40,349 nucleotides of DNA from NCBI GenBank assembly GCA_964419935.1, contig CAYQQJ010000029.1, forward strand, positions 1 to 40,349, given 5' to 3'. Both the position numbers and the translations under genes were made by a program. This stretch comes from CAYQQJ01 sp964419935. Lineage in GTDB: Bacteria > Pseudomonadota > Gammaproteobacteria > Pseudomonadales > Cellvibrionaceae. Below, piece after piece: positions 16,769 through 25,400 of this stretch. How positions within the stretch are numbered: the stretch's first letter is position 1; the number at the start of each line of letters is the position of its first letter. Below the pieces are notes generated by a model. The model had not been told where the DNA came from. It ran no database searches and saw nothing but the letters and a program-made list of their open reading frames with translations.

Positions 16769-17398
16769 TTAACGGCAGCCTGCATCTCCGCGGACGGTGA
16801 CGCTCTTGACAGCGCCGTTGTCACCAGGAAAGTTCTGGAAGATAGCCGCCAGCATTTCGTCGAAAACCACCGATACGATAGGACAGCTACCCTGGCTGGC
16901 TGCCGTCACCTCATAGACGCGGCGCGGCTCGTCACCCGCGTTGACTGCGGCTCGCGTGATGCTCAAGTTAAGGACACGCACGTAGGCCTCCCGATAATCA
17001 GGCCGATCATCAATCATGAAGCCAATGCCACCGCGTCGATAGTAGCGCCCGAAGCCCGTGGTGAAGTAAACATCCGGCTGATACAACTGCTCCTGAACCT
17101 CATCAACCCGATAGCCGAGCCGCGCGATATAGGCAGCCTCTTCCGGTTCCGCCAGGGTATAGCCGAGATTCCGCAGACGTGCTTCCAACTTGGAACGGTA
17201 TAATGCGAATTCCAGAGAATCCTGCAGTTGTTCATCAACAGCCTTGACCGCAATGGTTCCCTCACCAAAAGCCGTGTCCGGCGCCATGAAGGTATTGAGC
17301 TGGGTGCGGACGCTGCTGGCACATCCGCTGACGATCATCGCCAGCAATGCCAGAGACAGGATTTTTAAACCATTATTTTTTAACGTATTGATTTTCAT
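16769..17398 (-). CDS. Putative lipoprotein, DUF4136-like
   Basis: A 209-residue protein with a lipoprotein signal peptide: basic start, hydrophobic LKILSLALLAMIV, lipobox SGC with Cys near residue 26. The mature part resembles DUF4136 proteins: a mixed alpha/beta domain with LRNLGYTLAEPEEAAYIARL, a glycine/arginine-rich FGRYYRRGGIGF loop and a C-terminal VFDEMLAAIFQNFPG. It is expected in the periplasm, anchored to a membrane. AGGA lies ten bases before the ATG. It lies between rssC and the FHA/kinase group on the same strand; no functional link can be shown. Confidence 0.75.
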   Translation of the reverse strand: MKINTLKNNGLKILSLALLAMIVSGCASSVRTQLNTFMAPDTAFGEGTIAVKAVDEQLQDSLEFALYRSKLEARLRNLGYTLAEPEEAAYIARLGYRVDEVQEQLYQPDVYFTTGFGRYYRRGGIGFMIDDRPDYREAYVRVLNLSITRAAVNAGDEPRRVYEVTAASQGSCPIVSVVFDEMLAAIFQNFPGDNGAVKSVTVRGDAGCR

Positions 17399-17555
17399 AG
17401 TTTTTGCGTCCTAATGTACTGCGCGCCGGCCGCGTTTATCATTCAATTGCTGCGTTTTTACTGCTGCCCCATGATTACCACCCATGAAAAGCAGAAGCTG
17501 AAACCGGTGCTTCTGGTGACCATCGCCAACAGCTGGCACGGACGTTACAGGGCGG

Positions 17556-18038
17556 CTAGCAGTTTTCCAGCGTTTCAACCAGTTCTCTGAATGTGTCACT
17601 GTTCGCCCGGTTTAGTTCCATCAGGATGCGGTGTGCTTCCAGCACCCGTGACTTGACCTGCTCCTCACTCAAAGTCGCTTCCGGCAATTCCTTGACATCG
17701 TGAAAAGGCAGCTGAGCATCCGCGACGATTTCGAAGATATCTTCAAAACCCATGGATTCCAGCAAGCGGGTGATACTGGGGTCATCGCTCAGGACCAGCG
17801 GCTTACGGCCACAGCGGCGACGGGCAGACAGGGATATCTTGGCCATCAGTCCAAGGGTGGTGCTATCGATGGCCACAGCGCGGCGCAGGTCAAACAGTAC
17901 CGAGCAGAAACTGTCGTTGACAAACATGGTATTAATGAACGTATCGAAAGAAACACACAGTGTCAGCCTTACGTCGCCAACCAACTTGATCACGTTGACA
18001 CCGTCGTGCTCTGCAACCAGAATCTTACCAGAACTCAT
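17556..18038 (-). CDS. rssC: STAS-domain anti-sigma factor antagonist, RssC-like
   Basis: A 160-residue protein with an N-terminal STAS domain (about 1-105). The phosphorylatable serine is within AIDSTTLGLMAK, Ser 59. A predicted helical C-terminal extension (EEQVKSRVLEAHRILMELN) follows. Length, the RLTLC segment and the neighbour match the Pseudomonas RssC type, which works with the response regulator RssB to control RpoS or related outputs. The ATG overlaps the rssB stop (ATGA), so translation is coupled. The family assignment is firm; the symbol rests on synteny with PilZ and mlaA genes, as I recall for P. aeruginosa. Confidence 0.75.
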   Translation of the reverse strand: MSSGKILVAEHDGVNVIKLVGDVRLTLCVSFDTFINTMFVNDSFCSVLFDLRRAVAIDSTTLGLMAKISLSARRRCGRKPLVLSDDPSITRLLESMGFEDIFEIVADAQLPFHDVKELPEATLSEEQVKSRVLEAHRILMELNRANSDTFRELVETLENC

Positions 18039-19231
18039 GCCACTCGGGCCTCAGTCGAAATCGTCAAAATCGCAATATCGTCCGGTGCAGCTTCCCCTTC
18101 GCGCAGGTTCAAGCGCCCATAGATCGATTCAGGTTCTCCCCCGCTCCTGTTGAGCAGCTCGAGGAGATAGGCTTCCTTCGCAATCAAGTCCTGTGGTGGC
18201 AACACTTCAAGCACGCCATCGGAAAACACCACCAGTGAGAAGTTACGCGGCAAGGTTATCTTGTTAACCTGCCACTCGGCATCCTCGAAAATTCCGAGGG
18301 GCTTACCCTTCCCCTGTAAAAACCCAGCACCGCCCTCGCCCATCAAAACGGGTAATGGCAGGTGCCCTCCTAAAACATAGCTCATTTCATGAGTATGGGT
18401 ATCAATAACGCCAACAAAACAGGTGAGATGGCAGCCAAACTGCGAACTGAATATCTCCTGGTTGATGATTTTCAGCATCAGTGCCGGATCCGTGTCCATC
18501 GACGTCGGGCTCTGGAACACCTGACGCTCGCGGAACATGCGCCTTACCAGCTGCTTGAGCCATACTGTGACGAAGGCGGACGAAGCGCCATGGCCGGAAA
18601 CATCCGTCAGATAAAAGGCAACGTAGCGACTGGAAACCAGCCCGTAGTCAATGAAATCGCCACTCAAATACAGTGAAGGAATAATTTTGTGGCTGACATG
18701 GAGGTCGCCGTAGTGGACCGGCGTTGGGGGCAGCAAATTGCTCTGGACCTTGCGTCCGGCCTGCTGATCGCGTTCAAGGACTCGAACATACTCACGTAAT
18801 TCGCGGTTGGCCCGTTCCAGCTCTTCACGGTAAAGACGGTTTTCATCGAGCAGGCCCCGTCGCTCGAGGGAGCGATTGACCGCGTGTACCAGAACTTCCA
18901 TATCGACGATCGGTTTCAGCAGATAATCCGCCGCGCCCAGGCGCAACGCCTTGACCACGTCACCGACCACGCCCATACCGGAGACGACGATGACCGCCGT
19001 TTCCGGATTGAGCTGACGCACAGCATCGAGAATGGTCAGGCCGTCCACCTCGGGCATGCGCAGATCCGTGAGTACGACATCCGGCTGATGCTTTTTGAAC
19101 CAGGCCAGGGCCGACCGGCCGTCGGATTCCTGGTGAACATCAAAGCCGCTGTCTTCGAGGTAGGCAACAATACTCTGGCGAACAATTGTATCGTCGTCAA
19201 TGACGAGCAGTTTCCTGCCGAACTCTGTCAT
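18035..19231 (-). CDS. rssB: Response regulator with PP2C phosphatase output, RssB-like
   Basis: A 398-residue protein. A receiver domain (7-120) has phospho-acceptor Asp 56 in LTDLRMPEVDG and Lys 106 in LLKPI. A coiled-coil linker (about 125-160) leads to a PPM/PP2C-type phosphatase domain with GDFIDY (191-196), DVSGHG (210-215), FSDG (336-339) and PDDIAIL near the end. It is expected to dephosphorylate the neighbouring STAS protein once its receiver is phosphorylated. Pseudomonas RssB has the same layout and length, whereas enterobacterial RssB has a degenerate phosphatase domain. AGGTGA precedes the ATG. The motif set here is intact, implying an active phosphatase. Confidence 0.82.
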   Translation of the reverse strand: MTEFGRKLLVIDDDTIVRQSIVAYLEDSGFDVHQESDGRSALAWFKKHQPDVVLTDLRMPEVDGLTILDAVRQLNPETAVIVVSGMGVVGDVVKALRLGAADYLLKPIVDMEVLVHAVNRSLERRGLLDENRLYREELERANRELREYVRVLERDQQAGRKVQSNLLPPTPVHYGDLHVSHKIIPSLYLSGDFIDYGLVSSRYVAFYLTDVSGHGASSAFVTVWLKQLVRRMFRERQVFQSPTSMDTDPALMLKIINQEIFSSQFGCHLTCFVGVIDTHTHEMSYVLGGHLPLPVLMGEGGAGFLQGKGKPLGIFEDAEWQVNKITLPRNFSLVVFSDGVLEVLPPQDLIAKEAYLLELLNRSGGEPESIYGRLNLREGEAAPDDIAILTISTEARVA

Positions 19232-19614
19232 ATCACCTGAGCGCCGTTGATGAAAGCTGGTGCGACGAATGCTTCCCGCTAAAGAAAAACCGGGGCCATC
19301 CGCCGACGAAAAAGGTTATGTTTTGGATTAGGCGAACACTACTCTTATATCGAGGGACAAGCAAGAGAAGGGCTGCTCCAGGCCCTTCAATCCGCCTTGG
19401 AACGGCAGTATCGCACCGGACTGTCACCTGGAGCAGTTCATTCAGAGTTTTCCGTCAGCGCGTTAGTCTCCCGTGTTCTGACCGCGCCGGGCTACCCAGG
19501 CTGCCCCTTTTGCGGTAAGTTGGGTTCTGAGGCCTTCCCAGGCGAAAACTGCAACGCCTCGGAAAACAACGCCTCTGGTCTCGCCTAAATAAATTCAGCA
19601 GCGAAGGTGACAAT
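19232..19614. other. Intergenic region between divergent rssB and PilZ gene
   Basis: These 383 bases contain no convincing gene. They do contain a structured element at 19367-19436: a 7-bp hairpin GAAGGGC/GCCCTTC whose 8-base loop is complementary to a segment about 45 bases downstream (CTGCTCCAGG with CCTGGAGCAG). Promoters for both flanking genes should lie here. One open frame (19397-19588) contains CPFCG but has no ribosome site and looks accidental. Confidence 0.45.
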
Positions 19615-19974
19615 ATGAGCACAGATGAAAATCTCCAGACCCGGGGAGGCTCAGACCGCGGCTATTCGAGCCGGGAGTATCTTGAAAAACGTGATTTCAT
19701 CCGAATGCGCATCGATTCACCGGTCGACGTCCTGATCGCGGGCGAGACCGGGGCGGTCCAGGGAATCTGCCGGGACTTGAGTGGCGGCGGTATGTTGATT
19801 GAGGTGGAATCTCGGTTGGCAGCAAACACCGAGGTGGAAGTGACCTTGGCATCATCTCACGGCCACGCGCCGATACTGCGCGCGAATGCCACGGTGGTGC
19901 GCATCGAGGGAGACACCGGGTCCGACGGCTCCTTGAATCGTGTTGGCTTACGCCTGAAAAACGTTCTCGGTTAA
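19615..19974 (+). CDS. PilZ domain protein, likely c-di-GMP binding
   Basis: A 119-residue protein with one PilZ domain. It carries both nucleotide-binding motifs: RxxxR as RDFIR (26-30) and DLSGGG (54-59). The beta-barrel then runs to the end (GLRLKN). The N-terminal 20 residues are polar and probably disordered. AAGGTGA lies five bases before the ATG. A PilZ gene between rssB and mlaA is also the P. aeruginosa order as I recall it, but here it is divergent from rssB. Its target is unknown. Confidence 0.85.
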   Translation: MSTDENLQTRGGSDRGYSSREYLEKRDFIRMRIDSPVDVLIAGETGAVQGICRDLSGGGMLIEVESRLAANTEVEVTLASSHGHAPILRANATVVRIEGDTGSDGSLNRVGLRLKNVLG

Positions 19975-20015
19975 GCGGCACCGGTTGCTGTGGCGCCAGT
20001 CACTGACGCCGGCTT

Positions 20016-20984
20016 TCAATCGTCTCCCGACTTGTGCTCTTGGGAATCCGGTTCATCGGCGGGCACGTAATCGTCATAGCTCTCATACTCGTCGCTGCCG
20101 CCATAGCCTTCATCGCCGCTTTCATTACTGTCTTGGTCGCCGGTTTCCTGGCCGTTCTCTGGGCCATAATCATAGTCGCCGCCATATTCGTCGCCATAGT
20201 AGTCGTCATCACCATAGCCACTGCCGAAATCGTCTTCGATCTCGCCGTCATTTATCAGGTATTTCCGGCGTTGCAGATAAAAATCTCGCAACAAGGCATA
20301 AGGGTCCCCGCTGATGAGAGATTCCGTCTCGAGCAGGCTTGCCCGCCCGTCGACCAAGCCTAACGCGCGCAGGCTGTTTTCCGCCTCGGTGGGCTCTACG
20401 TAGCGCACGGGGTTGGCGTAGGCTTCGGGCACGCTGCCGATGGTATCCCGGATGGTGCCAGGGCCTAAAAACGGCAGCATCAAATAGGGTCCCGCATCAA
20501 CGCCCCACACCGCCATCGTCTGGCCAAAATCTTCGCCTTCGCTGCGAGTCAACCCCATTTTGCTTGCTACGTCGAAAAGTCCGGCAAGCCCGAGTGTGCT
20601 ATTGATGACAAAGCGCCCACTGTCATTGCCAGCCTGAGCCCACTTCCATTGCAGCACATCGTTGGCGGTGTTGCTGATTTCTTTCAGGTTGTTGAAGAAA
20701 TTACCCACCCCTGTCTGCACAACTTGCGGAGTGATAGCGTCGTAACCTTTGGCAAGCGGTTTGAGCAACCATTTGTCCAGCTTGTAGTTGAAGCTGAAAA
20801 TCCGGCGGTTATAGCTTTCAAATGGATCCTCGACGGCTGTTTGTTCTACGGATGGTTCGGCGGTGGCCCCTGTGTCATCAACCGCATCAGTGGATGCGCA
20901 GGCGGTAAGAAACAGACTCAATACGATGGCCAGCCAAAACCTGGCGAGTCGAGTGGATTGGGAGTGGAGACGATAGCTGGACAT
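20016..20984 (-). CDS. mlaA: Outer-membrane lipoprotein MlaA (VacJ) with acidic C-terminal tail
   Basis: A 322-residue protein. The signal peptide ends in the lipobox LTAC (Cys 29). The MlaA core runs from about 52 to 245: DPFESYNRRIFSFN, LKPLAKGYDAITP, and the pore/ridge region ending QRRKYLINDG. MlaA removes misplaced phospholipids from the outer leaflet and hands them to MlaC and the MlaFEDB complex. Residues 247-322 are an unusual tail rich in Asp, Glu, Gly, Tyr and Ser (for example DDDYYGDEYGGDYDYG), predicted disordered and strongly negative. The core is ordinary; the tail is longer than in the proteins I know. It is convergent with the PilZ gene. Confidence 0.9.
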   Translation of the reverse strand: MSSYRLHSQSTRLARFWLAIVLSLFLTACASTDAVDDTGATAEPSVEQTAVEDPFESYNRRIFSFNYKLDKWLLKPLAKGYDAITPQVVQTGVGNFFNNLKEISNTANDVLQWKWAQAGNDSGRFVINSTLGLAGLFDVASKMGLTRSEGEDFGQTMAVWGVDAGPYLMLPFLGPGTIRDTIGSVPEAYANPVRYVEPTEAENSLRALGLVDGRASLLETESLISGDPYALLRDFYLQRRKYLINDGEIEDDFGSGYGDDDYYGDEYGGDYDYGPENGQETGDQDSNESGDEGYGGSDEYESYDDYVPADEPDSQEHKSGDD

Positions 20985-21083
20985 AACGGATCCTGTGTTC
21001 TGTTATCCCTGTGACATGGTATGCCGGAAAGCCGTCATTCTATAGAAAAATAATCCGCGCTGACACTGGTAAGGTTGGATATG

Positions 21084-21117
21084 GCACTCGCGGGGCTCGC
21101 ACCCCAATATCGAGTGC
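21084..21117. repeat. Hairpin next to element B
   Basis: Perfect 7-bp arms GCACTCG/CGAGTGC enclose a 20-base loop that itself contains GGGG/CCCC. The right arm is part of the GAGTGCAC word that precedes elements B and C at the same distance. Confidence 0.45.
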
Positions 21118-21126
21118 ACAGAATGA

Positions 21127-21234
21127 GTTTTTCATCAGGAATAGATCTTTTGAAACCCTCGCGGCAGGGATGCCGCGGGGGAGCCACAGGGATGTGTTTA
21201 TGCGTTTTCAAAAGATCTATTCCTGATGAAAAAC
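21127..21234 (+). repeat. Variable-arm stem-loop element, copy B
   Basis: Perfect 29-bp arms (21127-21155 with 21206-21234) enclose 50 bases. The interior has the hairpin CGCGGCA/TGCCGCG around GGGA, then the box CAGGGATGTGTTTATGCG at 21187-21204. It sits upstream of mlaA in the porin-mlaA gap. It is nearly identical to copy C at 30605-30712. The two differ at two arm positions, each compensated on the opposite arm, and at one base in the interior. Confidence 0.85.
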
Positions 21235-21316
21235 GGATCGAAGCCTAACATCGCCGACTGGCTGTATGGGTCAAACGGGGGACAAAGTGAAAGTTTATTT
21301 AATTGTGTGAAGGGCC

Positions 21317-21350
21317 ATTAACCGGGCAATGTTGAGGCCGCCCGGTTAAT
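21317..21350. terminator. Strong hairpin downstream of the porin gene
   Basis: Perfect 11-bp arms ATTAACCGGGC (21317-21327) and GCCCGGTTAAT (21340-21350) lie 20 bases past the porin stop. There is no T-run on the minus strand (a T-rich stretch lies on the plus strand), so it may stabilise the mRNA end as much as terminate. Confidence 0.6.
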
Positions 21351-21369
21351 AGTTTCTTTTCTGGACAGA

Positions 21370-22296
21370 TCAGAACTTCAGTTCAATACCCGCGCCGAGG
21401 TAGTTGCCATCCAGCGCCGGACCACCGCTCCAGGTGGGCTCATCGGATTCTGCATAGGTATAAAAGCCATAAACCCGGGTCACTTTGTTCAGGCTGTAAT
21501 CCGCACCCAGGCTCAGGGTATCTGTGCCTTCGGCAACCACGTCGGATTGACCGGCCTGTGCCTTGAACGCCCAGGGGCCGGTTTGATATTTGGCTGACAA
21601 GAGCACACCCTCTGTACGGTCCGGGCTAATGCCGTTGTCCGCAGTCTCCACCATGGCACCCAGCTGCCAGGCTTCCAGGTTATAGACAGCCACGAATCGT
21701 GCTGCATCCGAATCATCCCGCTCCACGTCCTGGTCCACGGCTACGGCGCCGTAGATATTGCCGCTGTTATAGATCAAGGATGCAGATTTACCGTCGGAGC
21801 GTTCTTCGTCTTCGCTGGAGATGTAGGCCACGTTCGCGGTGAATGGGCCGAACCTGTTCGGGGTGGTGTAGAGCACGGAGTTGGACATGCGGTTGTCGTT
21901 AGTGGTGACGGTTTTAGCAATATCACCGCGCAGGTCGTTAAAGACATCCAGCTTGCCCTGTGCGCTCTTCAATGGTGTATCGATGTGGCCAGCAAGTACT
22001 TGGCCCCAGTCACTTTTTACACCGATATAAATATTGCGCTGTGAAAACTTGTCACCGTCATCATCGTCAAAATCGACGCCATATTCCAGTTGATAAACAA
22101 TTTCATAATTCTCATTGATCTTCTCACTGCCTTTAAAACCCAGACGGGAGCTATTGCTCTCTAGTGCAGTGCCGGTATCGCCGGCTTCATCGACCAATTC
22201 GACAGAAACGTTGGCGCGCCCGTAGATTTCAGGTGCAGCCCATGCCGAGGTCAACGGCAATACCAACAGTCCTGCAACAATCCCCAAGTTTTTCAT
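21370..22296 (-). CDS. Outer-membrane general porin (OmpC-like, Gram-negative porin family)
   Basis: A 308-residue protein with a Sec signal peptide (cleavage after SAWA, about residue 20). The mature N-terminus is porin-like (PEIYGRANVSVELVDE), followed by SSRLGFKGSEKINENYEIVYQLE and FSQRNIYIGV, and the terminal beta strand ends in phenylalanine (GIELKF). A trimeric 16-strand barrel is expected. AAGGAG is ten bases before the ATG. The upstream region carries an array of PhoB-like half-sites, which suggests induction under phosphate limitation. The sequence itself does not reveal a specific channel selectivity. Confidence 0.88.
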   Translation of the reverse strand: MKNLGIVAGLLVLPLTSAWAAPEIYGRANVSVELVDEAGDTGTALESNSSRLGFKGSEKINENYEIVYQLEYGVDFDDDDGDKFSQRNIYIGVKSDWGQVLAGHIDTPLKSAQGKLDVFNDLRGDIAKTVTTNDNRMSNSVLYTTPNRFGPFTANVAYISSEDEERSDGKSASLIYNSGNIYGAVAVDQDVERDDSDAARFVAVYNLEAWQLGAMVETADNGISPDRTEGVLLSAKYQTGPWAFKAQAGQSDVVAEGTDTLSLGADYSLNKVTRVYGFYTYAESDEPTWSGGPALDGNYLGAGIELKF

Positions 22297-22341
22297 TTAA
22301 CGTCGTCTCCTTAATGAACAAAAACAGATGGATGGAAAAGT

Positions 22342-22407
22342 AATTATGACATTTTCATGTCGGTTCAATGGCAACTATATGTCGAATATGTGACAGAAAT
22401 ATGTCAA
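22342..22407 (-). promoter_or_regulatory. Phased array of PhoB-like (Pho box) half-sites upstream of the porin
   Basis: On the minus strand six consecutive 11-base units fit the Pho box pattern of a 7-base CTGTCAT-like core plus 4 mostly A/T bases. They are TTGACATATTT, CTGTCACATAT, TCGACATATAG, TTGCCATTGAA, CCGACATGAAA and ATGTCATAATT. The last unit contains CATAAT, a good -10, about 50 bases before the start codon. PhoB binds direct repeats with this 11-bp spacing. Units 1-3 are the best, and units 4-5 are degenerate. Confidence 0.6.
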
Positions 22408-22416
22408 TGATCGATG

Positions 22417-25400
22417 TTAATCCTGGCTGACGACCAATTCCCATTGTTTATCCAGTCGTTTATCCGAAACCGGCAGCCGGGTTTTCAGAGATTGCGCAAA
22501 CAGGGATACGCGAAATTCTTCCAACATCCAGCGATAGATTTGCCATTCCGGGTTCTCGGCGTAACCGACCACGCCCTGTTTTTCCAGCTTTTCTTCATGG
22601 CGCTGCCAGTGCTGGGCGACCGCCGCGGTGGATAGCTTATCCTTGTGTGGATCCATAGGCGCCTTTTCCAGGCGCAGTTGCACCGCATTCAAATAGCGTG
22701 GGTATTGCTGTAACCATTCCAGCGGTACGTCCCAGATAAAGCCGGGGTAAATCAGCCGGTCGAGCTGGTTCCGGATATCCGCGAAAGCGAACGTCAGCGC
22801 CAGTGCATTTTTGGCCTGTTTCATCTGCTTTTTGATCGCAACCATATCCGTCAGGATTGTCAGCAGCAATGTCTCGAATTCATTCGCCCGGGTCACAATC
22901 TGCTGGCTGCCCTGCTTCAAATAGGCCGAAAATGTCTCTTCAGATCTCGGCAACGGGTTGTCCGCAAGACAGGTGTTATCAATAGCGGCCAGAATGATGT
23001 CGTCGGCAACCGCCTCACGCCGCCCAATGTTAACCACGCTCAAGGCCATGTCCTTGTTTTTCAGCAAGGACTTCTGCAGATAACGCGTTGTTTGGGCCTC
23101 GGCAATGGCCATCAGTCGCACCACTCCGCGACGGCTTTGAAAATGCGCTTCCTGGGGGTTATCCAATACGCGCAACGCCACCTGCCCCTGTTCATCGACC
23201 AGCGCTGGATAGCCGCGCACCGTCACTGCTCCGCGTTTCAGTTTGCACACTGCCGGCAACTCGCCAAAATCCCAGCTGGTAATGGATTCGCGCTCCAGAT
23301 CCGACCCGGCTTCCTGCAATCCCGCCTGAACATGGCCGCGATACTGCTCGCGCAACTTTGCAAGATTGCGGCCACGATCGATTACCTGTTGTCGATCATC
23401 CAGTACATGAATGTTCATGCGGTAATAATCATCCAGCACCGTCTCGTCCCACACATCCGCCGGCAACTCCGTGCCCGACAACCGGTGCAATTGTTGTGCA
23501 AGCACCTCGGTTATCGCGCGATTCTGGGGCGCGACCCGCGCGAGAATCTGATCCACATAATGGGGCACTGGAACGAATTGCTTACGCCACTGCTTCGGCA
23601 GACCTTTGATCAAGGCAATGCATTTTTCCCGCAGTAGCCCAGGCACCAACCAGTCCAGCCGGTGTTCCGGCACGCTGTGCAAAATACTGGCGGGAATGCC
23701 GACGCTGACGCCGTCATCGACGTGTCCGGGTTCAAAATGGTAAGTCAGCGGCAGCTCCATGCCGTCCAGGTCCATGTGATCGGGAAATTGTGCCTGGGTG
23801 ATATCACCCGCAGCGTGGCGCATCAGGCGCTCGCGAGTAATGTGCAGAATAGCGGGCTGTTCTTTTTCCGCCTGTTTGCGCCAGTGTTCGAAGCCCGCCA
23901 GGTTGACAACGTCCGCAGGAATGCGCTCGTCATAAAATTGATACAGCTCTTCATCGTCCACCAGAATGTCACGTCGCCGGGACTTGGATTCAAGATCGGC
24001 CACCTCGTCGATCAACGCCTGGTTGTGCGCAAAGAATTCTCCTGCACGACGTCGTCCGCCAGTCTTGTTTTTACCAGGGGCAGAGGCACCATAACTTTTG
24101 GCGTAGGCGCCCTCGGTCAATGCCGAGCGAATGAAAACTTCCCGCGCCACCACCGCGTTAATTTGGCTGAACGGAACGGGTTTCTTTTCCGCCAACACCA
24201 ACCCGTAAAGGGTGATGCGGTCGTAACCCATAACCTGGCCGGATTTGGGATTGTAGTGGGGTTCGTAATAATGGTGCTTCACCAAGTGTGCAGCCGCGTC
24301 CAGCACCCATTCCGGTGCAATGCGGGCGACGTTGTGGCCGTAGAGTTTGGAGGTTTCCAGCAGTTCACCGGCGGCAATCCATTTGGGCCGTTTTTTGAAC
24401 AGGGATGAGCCCGGGAAAATCATGAAGCGCCGGTTGCGCGCACCCAGGTAATCCCGCGCGTCCTTTTCTTCATTCTTCAGGCCGATATTGCCGAGCAGCC
24501 CTGCGATCAAACCGCGATGCACCTGCTCGTATGGCGCTGGCTGCTGATTCTGCTTAAAGCCCAACTGTTTTGCAGCAATTTTGAGTTGATGGTGAAGATC
24601 CCGCCATTCCCGCAGTCGCAGAAAATTCAGGAATTCCTTGCCGCATTGGCGTCGCCACTGGTTCTGTGACAATGCCTGGCGCTGCTCTTCCACATAATTC
24701 CACAGGTTGGTAAACGCCATGAAGTCCGACTCTTCATGCCAGAAGCGCCGATGTTTTTCATCTGCGGCCTGTTTTTTCTCGGCGGGACGTTCGCGCGGAT
24801 CCTGAATAGTGAGTGCCGCCACAATAACAAGGATTTCCTGCAGACAACCCCGTTGGTTGGCTTCAATCACCATGCGGCCCAGCCGTGGGTCGAGGGGCAA
24901 CTTGTTAAGTTGGTGACCAAGGGCGGTGAGCTTGCCATTTTTGCTCACCGCGTGCAGCTCTTCCAGCAGCTTGAAACCATCACTGATCTGGTTGTTATCG
25001 GGCTTGTCGATAAACGGAAAGTGGCGCACGTCGCCGATACGCAGATGCAACATTTGCAGCACGACGGCTGCAAGGTTGGTGCGCAGAATCTCCGGGTCCG
25101 TGAATGGCGGGCGCTGCTCGAAATCCTCGCGCTCGTACAAGCGGATGCAGATACCGTCACTGAGTCGGCCACAGCGGCCTTTGCGCTGATTGGCGCTGGC
25201 TTGGGAAATCGGCTCAATGGGCAAACGCTGAACCTTGGTGCGCACACTGTAGCGGCTGATCCGCGCATAGCCCGGGTCTATCACATAGCGAATTCCGGGC
25301 ACCGTGATCGAGGTTTCCGCCACGTTAGTGGCCAGCACCACCCGGCGGCCCCGATGCTGCTGAAACACCCGGTTCTGTTCCGCCAGATTTAATCGGGCAT

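Noticed and set aside
19397..19588. Open frame with CPFCG motif before the PilZ gene
   Set aside because: A CxxC pair alone does not make a thioredoxin-like protein; there is no fold-length context and no ribosome site.
21061..21120. tRNA-like hairpins next to element B
   Set aside because: GGGG/CCCC and GCACTCG/CGAGTGC hairpins are present, but there is no acceptor stem, anticodon arm or T-loop consensus, so it is not a tRNA.
21011..21226. Small open frame through element B encoding an ETLAAG...PRGSHRDVF-like peptide
   Set aside because: The same peptide text arises from element C in another context, and it is a translation of the repeat, not a gene.
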